A stretch of DNA of 46,345 nucleotides, from positions 1-46,345 of the forward strand of contig JAFRJJ010000039.1 in assembly GCA_017432325.1 (NCBI GenBank). Reading direction: 5' to 3'. How positions within the stretch are numbered: position 1 is the first letter of the stretch; every line of letters begins with the position of its first letter. The notes beneath the pieces are model-generated. The model saw nothing but the letters and a program-made list of their open reading frames with translations. It was not told the DNA's origin and ran no database searches. Both the position numbers and the translations under genes were made by a program. Shown one piece after another: positions 41,554-46,345 of the stretch. Origin of the DNA: Solobacterium sp. Its GTDB lineage: Bacteria; Bacillota_I; Bacilli_A; Erysipelotrichales; Erysipelotrichaceae.

Positions 41554-44500
41554 ATGGAATACCATGCATCAAAAATCGAGCAGCTGTACTATAAGAATCA
41601 GTTTTCTTTTCTTGCGTACAGATTGAGGGATTATATCACTTCACTGCTCCAGGATATTTTCAAGGATGACCTGGAAAGCCTTGTTAAGGAACTGATCAAG
41701 GTCAATGACAACGCACCGGTATTATGCCGTGACTTTCTGGCAGACGGATGCACAAACGCATATCTGAATGAACTGAAAGCCGCACTCAGCCCGAACCAGC
41801 CTCATATTTCAAGAAAAAGAGTGAAAAAAAAGCTCCGCGGTCTTAAGAATAATAACCATGATAACCAGCAGAAACTCGACACATTGTTTGCGCACAGGCT
41901 GGCAGGTGAAGCCGATCAGCAGGCATTCCTCAGACATGCCCTGATGTACGCTGATGTTTCTTCCACACTGAACACCCTTGAATTCCTTTCTTCAGGAAAA
42001 AGACACGTGCTGCTTTCCCAATGCGGTGACCCGAATTATCCGGAAGTCAAAAACTGCGCGATCCAGATCCGTGAAGCCAGAAACATGTATCTTGGTCATG
42101 AAAGCCAGATTCCCGGCGATACGGCTTCCCGTTCCTTCTTTGTCTCAAATGCCCAGGAGATCAGAAAACTTGCAGGTCTGCTGAATTACGCTCCAATGCA
42201 GGCAAAAGCAGAAGAGATCCGTTCGTTCTGCGATTCTGCCTGCAGCAGAGTGCAGCTGGAACCCCTGCTGTTCAGTTCACTGGCACAGCGTATCAGCGGT
42301 TTCCGCAGTGACTGGCTTAATTTCAGTAAATTTGACCGTTTTACCGATTTCATCAAAAAAACTGTTTACCTGACAAAAGAAGCTGAGATCAAAGAATTTT
42401 TCGGTCTGTTTGAATCCAAAGGGAATGTGGAATTGAATACTGTTCTGGAAACGATCATGTCACAGCTCAGTTCCATGAACAGCAGGATCGACAGCCTGGA
42501 TACAGCCGGCCCCGTCCGGGAGTCTGAAAACACGAAACTCTTCACGGAAGACCATCCGGATGTTGTTGAAAACATGCCGTATCTGCCTTCCCTGTTCTCT
42601 TACACATCCGGTCACCTGACGGATGCCCAGACTGACGAGATCTTCTCCAATTCGATCATCCTGGCCGATGAATCGGTATGGCTGAACGATCATCTGCAGA
42701 GTTATCTGACATACAGCCTTGTACCGCAGCTGAAGCTCTCCAATGCCAAAATGGCTGCTGACTGGGTGACACGCGCGCGGATCAAGCAGATCCTGCTGGA
42801 CAAAACAGATCCGAAAAACAGAGCGGCCAAGGCTGCCGACAATACCATATCCTACCTGCATGCAGTCGGTTCCATGATCTACGGCCCTGTACAGAAGAAT
42901 ACTGTCGGCAGCGCTGAAGACAACCTGGTCCATCTGGCACAGAGAAACATGGACAAACGTTTCGTGATTCTGACTCAGAGCAAAGCATTTACCGAGCGGC
43001 TGGCAGCGGAAGATCTGCCGAACGTCCTGCCGCTGATGATCGTTTCCAATGAACTGTCCGTACGTATCAGCGCAAGAAACCGGGTGATCCAGTTCGCAAG
43101 ATACGGTTCCGACTCCACTGATGACGGTCCCGAAGAAGAACCGGAACAACCTTCCGGCCATGGAGCGCAAACAGAAACACATAAACACTGGAACGTTCCG
43201 GCCGCGCCTCTGGCGGTAACTTCCGAATTCAAGAAGGAGACCGGGATCCTGATTCACGTTAAAAAGCTTCCTTCCCTGAACGATACCGTTCTGACTGCCG
43301 GACAGCAGCCGGTCAGGCTGACTGAAAAACTGGGTACAGGCGGAGAAGGAACGGTCTACCGTACGGACCGGGAAGGTTTGGCAGCCAAGATCTATCATGA
43401 AGGCATGCTGACAGAAACACGCCGGGATAAGCTGATCCTGATGACCGAAAATCACCCGAAGATCAGACAGCTCTGCTGGCCGGAAGAAGTCCTCTTCACG
43501 GAGAACGGTGAATTTGTCGGTTTCCTGATGCCTGCAATCAGCCCGGATTACATGGACCTGTCGCATTCCGTCCTGCAGATAGCAAAAGAATCCATCAGGA
43601 ACGGCATGATGAAAGACTGGGACAGACTATCGCTGGTCAGGCTGTGCATGCAGATCGTCGATGTGTTTCTGCAGATGCACGAAAAAGGCATACTGATGGG
43701 TGATGTCAACCCGAACAACATCATGATCGACATTTCCGGCTCCGAGCTGCCGGAAATCATGGTCGTAGACTGCGACAGTATGCAGTTTGGCGGTTATCCC
43801 TGCCCTGTTGGTATGAAGGCATACACCAGTCCTGAAATATATAAACGGCAGAATACCGATAATCCTCACTACGGGGAGTTCCTGCGTGAAGAGGACGATG
43901 AGCTGTATGCTGTAGCTTCACTGCTGTTCCATATTCTGATGCTGAACGGCTCACCTTATGAAGGCAAAGGCATGGAAAGCATTGATGACGCGATCAGGAA
44001 TTACAACTTCTCATATCGTACGAACAAACAGAATGTCAGCGGAAAAGATACTCCTGATGGTTCTTACCGCATGGTGTGGAACAATACATACTACAAACTG
44101 AAGGACCTGTTCGCGCAGGTATTTACAGGAAATGGTTCAGTTCCGCTGCAGACCTGGTCCGAAACTCTGGAAAAATACACAGAACAGATTCTGGATGGAA
44201 AATGGACACGGGATGTGATCCCTAACAGATATTGGGACACACCGGATCATGAGTACAACACGGATATCACATGTGAGTGGTGCGGTGCTGCGTCAAACAT
44301 GCCGAATGAACGCTATGAAAAATACAAAAAGAGACGCAGACCATTGCTGTGCCCTGCCTGCAATACGATCCTGGAAAGCATGAAATACCGGCCGGTAACA
44401 CAGGAACTCGATGCTGAGATCCCGCGTACATTCACCTGCAAGGTCTGCAATAAACCCTATACGCTTGACAATTACTATGACGCATACCTGACAGGTATCG

Positions 44501-44781
44501 GAGCAACTGACCATGACACGATCTGTCCTGACTGTCTGAAACGGACACATATCCTGAACTGCAGCTACTGCGGAAAAGCAGTGCCGCTTAATGTCTGGGA
44601 TTATCTGAATTCCAGGAACAAGAAGAGTTTCCTCTGCGATCATTGCGGAGAAAAGGTCGATCTGACATGTTCCGGGTGCGGAAAGCAGTTCCAGGATATC
44701 TTCCGGTATAAGGACATCCGTGATAAGAAAGGAAAAGGCTACTTCTGCAAGGAATGCCGCGATAAATGGAGGAAATCATAA
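41554..44781 (+). CDS. HEPN - PIN-like - protein kinase - zinc-ribbon fusion
   Basis: 1075 residues. An N-terminal helical domain contains IREARNMYLGHES, with R176-N177..H182 matching the HEPN RNase signature. From about residue 365 a PIN-like segment follows (SIILADESVWLNDHL with D372, AEDNLVHLAQRN with D456, then FVILTQSKAFTERL), resembling a PIN nuclease with a degenerate last acidic position. A Ser/Thr-kinase-like domain runs from about 585 to 860: GTGGEGTVY, AAKIYHE with the ATP Lys, MGDVNPNNIM with catalytic D717, and a DCD variant of DFG at about 739. From about 905 the tail has four or more CxxC pairs (CEWCGA, CPAC, CKVCN, CPDC, CSYCG, CDHCG, CSGCG, CKECR), that is, zinc ribbons. HEPN and PIN assignments are by motif only. 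The stop overlaps the VWA start. Confidence 0.8.
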   Translation: MEYHASKIEQLYYKNQFSFLAYRLRDYITSLLQDIFKDDLESLVKELIKVNDNAPVLCRDFLADGCTNAYLNELKAALSPNQPHISRKRVKKKLRGLKNNNHDNQQKLDTLFAHRLAGEADQQAFLRHALMYADVSSTLNTLEFLSSGKRHVLLSQCGDPNYPEVKNCAIQIREARNMYLGHESQIPGDTASRSFFVSNAQEIRKLAGLLNYAPMQAKAEEIRSFCDSACSRVQLEPLLFSSLAQRISGFRSDWLNFSKFDRFTDFIKKTVYLTKEAEIKEFFGLFESKGNVELNTVLETIMSQLSSMNSRIDSLDTAGPVRESENTKLFTEDHPDVVENMPYLPSLFSYTSGHLTDAQTDEIFSNSIILADESVWLNDHLQSYLTYSLVPQLKLSNAKMAADWVTRARIKQILLDKTDPKNRAAKAADNTISYLHAVGSMIYGPVQKNTVGSAEDNLVHLAQRNMDKRFVILTQSKAFTERLAAEDLPNVLPLMIVSNELSVRISARNRVIQFARYGSDSTDDGPEEEPEQPSGHGAQTETHKHWNVPAAPLAVTSEFKKETGILIHVKKLPSLNDTVLTAGQQPVRLTEKLGTGGEGTVYRTDREGLAAKIYHEGMLTETRRDKLILMTENHPKIRQLCWPEEVLFTENGEFVGFLMPAISPDYMDLSHSVLQIAKESIRNGMMKDWDRLSLVRLCMQIVDVFLQMHEKGILMGDVNPNNIMIDISGSELPEIMVVDCDSMQFGGYPCPVGMKAYTSPEIYKRQNTDNPHYGEFLREEDDELYAVASLLFHILMLNGSPYEGKGMESIDDAIRNYNFSYRTNKQNVSGKDTPDGSYRMVWNNTYYKLKDLFAQVFTGNGSVPLQTWSETLEKYTEQILDGKWTRDVIPNRYWDTPDHEYNTDITCEWCGAASNMPNERYEKYKKRRRPLLCPACNTILESMKYRPVTQELDAEIPRTFTCKVCNKPYTLDNYYDAYLTGIGATDHDTICPDCLKRTHILNCSYCGKAVPLNVWDYLNSRNKKSFLCDHCGEKVDLTCSGCGKQFQDIFRYKDIRDKKGKGYFCKECRDKWRKS

Positions 44782-45443
44782 TGGCGGGATTAAAATCAAT
44801 ACTTGAAAAGGATATCGTTTCGACGAATGCGCCGCAGCTGATGATCTGCATCCTGATCGATGCTTCATATTCCATGATGGAAGACGGACGCATGAGAATG
44901 GTCAACGACGGGATCAGGGCATTCCTGAAAAGCGGCCGGGAAGATATCTATGCCCGTGACAGCCTGGATGTATGCTTTATCACATTCGGCGGAGACGGTC
45001 CCGAGATCATACAGCGTTTTTCAAATGTGCAGAAAGTGGAATTCAATGATATCGTTCCCCACGGCGGTACTCCCCTGAAAACAGCCGTTGAATTCGCAGT
45101 CAACGAGATCGGTATGAGACGTGAATTCTGGCGCAATGTCGGTGTCAGTGTCTATCATCCCTGGCTGATCATCCTGAGTGACGGCAAATCGGATGAAGAT
45201 GTGTCCGGTCCCGCAAAAGCCATCCAGAAGATGTACCGTGATCACAAGCTCAAAGGAAAATGCATCGGCGTAGGAGACGGCAGTGAAACAGAAGACCTGA
45301 AGAAACTGGCTCCGGAGGGACATGTTGAAACGATGAAGGCACTGGAGATCACCAATTTCTTCTCCATGCTGTCAAGGTCGGCAGCTGCCATGAGCCTGTC
45401 CGCGCCTGATGCCGAGGACGATTCCTATGAGATCCGGATCTGA
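44781..45443 (+). CDS. TerY-like VWA domain protein
   Basis: 221 residues from this ATG. A single von Willebrand A domain has the MIDAS metal site: DASYS (about residues 27-31), PHGGTPLKTAV (the Thr) and ILSDGKSDED. It is of the TerY type seen in TerY-P triads with PP2C phosphatases and kinases. It likely binds partner proteins metal-dependently. The start is the ATG that overlaps the kinase TAA (TAATG), with GGAGG upstream, so translation is coupled. The PP2C gene begins 1 nt after its stop. Confidence 0.92.
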   Translation: MAGLKSILEKDIVSTNAPQLMICILIDASYSMMEDGRMRMVNDGIRAFLKSGREDIYARDSLDVCFITFGGDGPEIIQRFSNVQKVEFNDIVPHGGTPLKTAVEFAVNEIGMRREFWRNVGVSVYHPWLIILSDGKSDEDVSGPAKAIQKMYRDHKLKGKCIGVGDGSETEDLKKLAPEGHVETMKALEITNFFSMLSRSAAAMSLSAPDAEDDSYEIRI

Positions 45444-45444
45444 T

Positions 45445-46167
45445 ATGAAAGCAGTCTGTGCGTTTACGATCGGTGAACAGCATATCTTCCTGGGAACGGA
45501 ATGCCAGGATTATGCCATGACGGCCAGACAGGATGATGTGCTATGCGCGCTGCTTGCGGACGGAGCAGGATCTGTTGAGCATTCAGAGATCGCTGCCAGA
45601 GCCGCTGTTGAGGCACTGTGCGCGGATTTCATGAAACAGCCTGATCTCTGGCTGTCCATGGAAGACAATCTGCTGAAACAGCATATCATCTCAATCAGTA
45701 CAGAGGCTGCTGCCAGTGCACAGCCGGGCATGAAGCCTGACTGTACCCTTCTCATGTACGGACAGGCAGGTCAGAGATCCATCCTGATCCATACAGGTGA
45801 CGGAGCAGCGATCGGCTGCGGTGAAGAAACAATCCTTCTCAGCAGACCCGAAAACGGATCTGAAGCACACCTGACCTTCTTCCTGTCAGGGCCTGATACA
45901 CCCTCGCATATCCGGATCATACGTGACCCGGACAACAGCCTGGATACGATCATCCTGACCAGTGACGGAGCGGAGCGGATGCTGTATGATCAGGTCAGTG
46001 ATACCCCGGCCAATGCCCCGGCAATTATGGCGGAATGGATCCATACAAGTGACGAGGAAACGGTCACCATGAAACTGAAGGAGACGATGGAAACATTATT
46101 CCGCAGGCATTCATCCGATGACCTGAGCATCGTCATCATTTACCGCGGAACGGATGATTGTGAATGA
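45445..46167 (+). CDS. PP2C family serine/threonine phosphatase
   Basis: 240 residues. Metal-binding aspartates occur in TECQDYAMTAR, CALLADGAGSVEHSEIAARAAVEAL, ILTSDGAERML and DDLSIVII, in the order of the compact PP2C_2 group. It would dephosphorylate Ser/Thr sites, here presumably reversing the adjacent kinase. I start at the ATG 1 nt after the VWA stop, which gives the family-typical N-terminus. No strong ribosome binding site is needed, given the coupling. It is the last gene of the operon; no clear terminator follows. Confidence 0.93.
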   Translation: MKAVCAFTIGEQHIFLGTECQDYAMTARQDDVLCALLADGAGSVEHSEIAARAAVEALCADFMKQPDLWLSMEDNLLKQHIISISTEAAASAQPGMKPDCTLLMYGQAGQRSILIHTGDGAAIGCGEETILLSRPENGSEAHLTFFLSGPDTPSHIRIIRDPDNSLDTIILTSDGAERMLYDQVSDTPANAPAIMAEWIHTSDEETVTMKLKETMETLFRRHSSDDLSIVIIYRGTDDCE

Positions 46168-46295
46168 AAAAAATGCGATACAGCTGATCACATTCTAAAG
46201 TGGGCCCTGTGTCAAGGACAATAAATAAAAAAGTACTTATCTGATTCCTTGAAAACAAATATCCTCCAGGTAGAAATACTTGGAGGATTTGTTAA
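46168..46295. other. Intergenic DNA, possible start of an insertion element
   Basis: It holds a GTGGGCCCTGTGTCAAGGACA segment starting at 46200, which could be an IS terminal repeat. It also holds the hairpin ATCCTCCA / TGGAGGAT (46261-46268 and 46281-46288), whose right arm contains the Shine-Dalgarno of the next ORF. No second terminal repeat can be checked within the window. Confidence 0.4.
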
Positions 46296-46345
46296 ATGAC
46301 ACAGGATTATATATGGTTTCTTACAGAAGATAATGTTCTGACTGG
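46296..46345 (+). CDS. Partial ORF at the right edge, possibly IS-encoded
   Basis: It begins MTQDYIWFLTEDNVLT and runs off the window. GGAGGA at 46282-46287 is well spaced for the ATG but is paired in the hairpin just upstream. The product is unrecognised. A transposase subunit is possible from the IS-like sequence ahead of it, but this is inference. Confidence 0.4.
   Translation, partial: MTQDYIWFLTEDNVLT

Overview
The window looks like chromosome from an anaerobic, gut-type Bacillota (Firmicutes), perhaps Erysipelotrichia-like. The basis is strong AGGAGG ribosome binding sites, a tilS-hpt-ftsH cluster, a GGGtGRT/NifU-like gene pair typical of anaerobes, a bacterial class C group II intron and small flavodoxin-family enzymes. 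The genus is not determined. No tRNA, rRNA or CRISPR array was recognised.

Layout: (1) 1-2.1 kb: a group IIC intron (about 139-2065, minus) inserted just behind the terminator of the next gene. (2) 2.1-14.5 kb: ordinary metabolic genes. These are a MatC-like carrier plus DUF6282 hydrolase with a divergent LysR regulator, a HAD phosphatase, a glutaredoxin-like protein, a nitroreductase/flavodoxin pair, a DMT transporter, an alpha/beta hydrolase, nagA, two flavodoxin-like genes, and the GGGtGRT/Fe-S scaffold-like pair. (3) 14,866-31,656: a 16.8-kb integrative element in the 3' end of guaA, bounded by the 14-bp direct repeat TTATTCGTACTCGA. It carries integrase, excisionase, an XRE regulator with matching operators, a MobC-like RHH protein and a RepA_N remnant. 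Its cargo is defence-like: Fic - hsdM - HEPN gene - hsdS - HEPN gene - hsdR - GIY-YIG protein, then a hairpin-rich intergenic region and a 1164-residue unrecognised, STAND-like protein. (4) 31.6-36.8 kb: housekeeping guaA (ATP-pyrophosphatase part only), ftsH, hpt, tilS. (5) 36.8-46.2 kb: a PemK/MazF-like gene and a WYL regulator, divergent from a four-gene operon. The operon encodes a Sel1-repeat scaffold, a giant HEPN-PIN-like-kinase-zinc-ribbon fusion, a TerY-like VWA protein and a PP2C phosphatase. (6) The right edge appears to enter another gene, possibly of an insertion sequence.

How the parts may work together: the island pairs a type I restriction system with two small HEPN-motif proteins and a Fic protein, reminiscent of anticodon nucleases embedded in hsd loci (PrrC). 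The WYL/Sel1/kinase/VWA/PP2C operon resembles the TerY-P phospho-signalling triad. Its kinase carries N-terminal modules that look like a HEPN and a PIN RNase, which suggests phosphorylation-gated RNA cleavage. That operon is the best candidate for an undescribed system. All functional statements rest on motif reading by eye; no database search or structure prediction was run.
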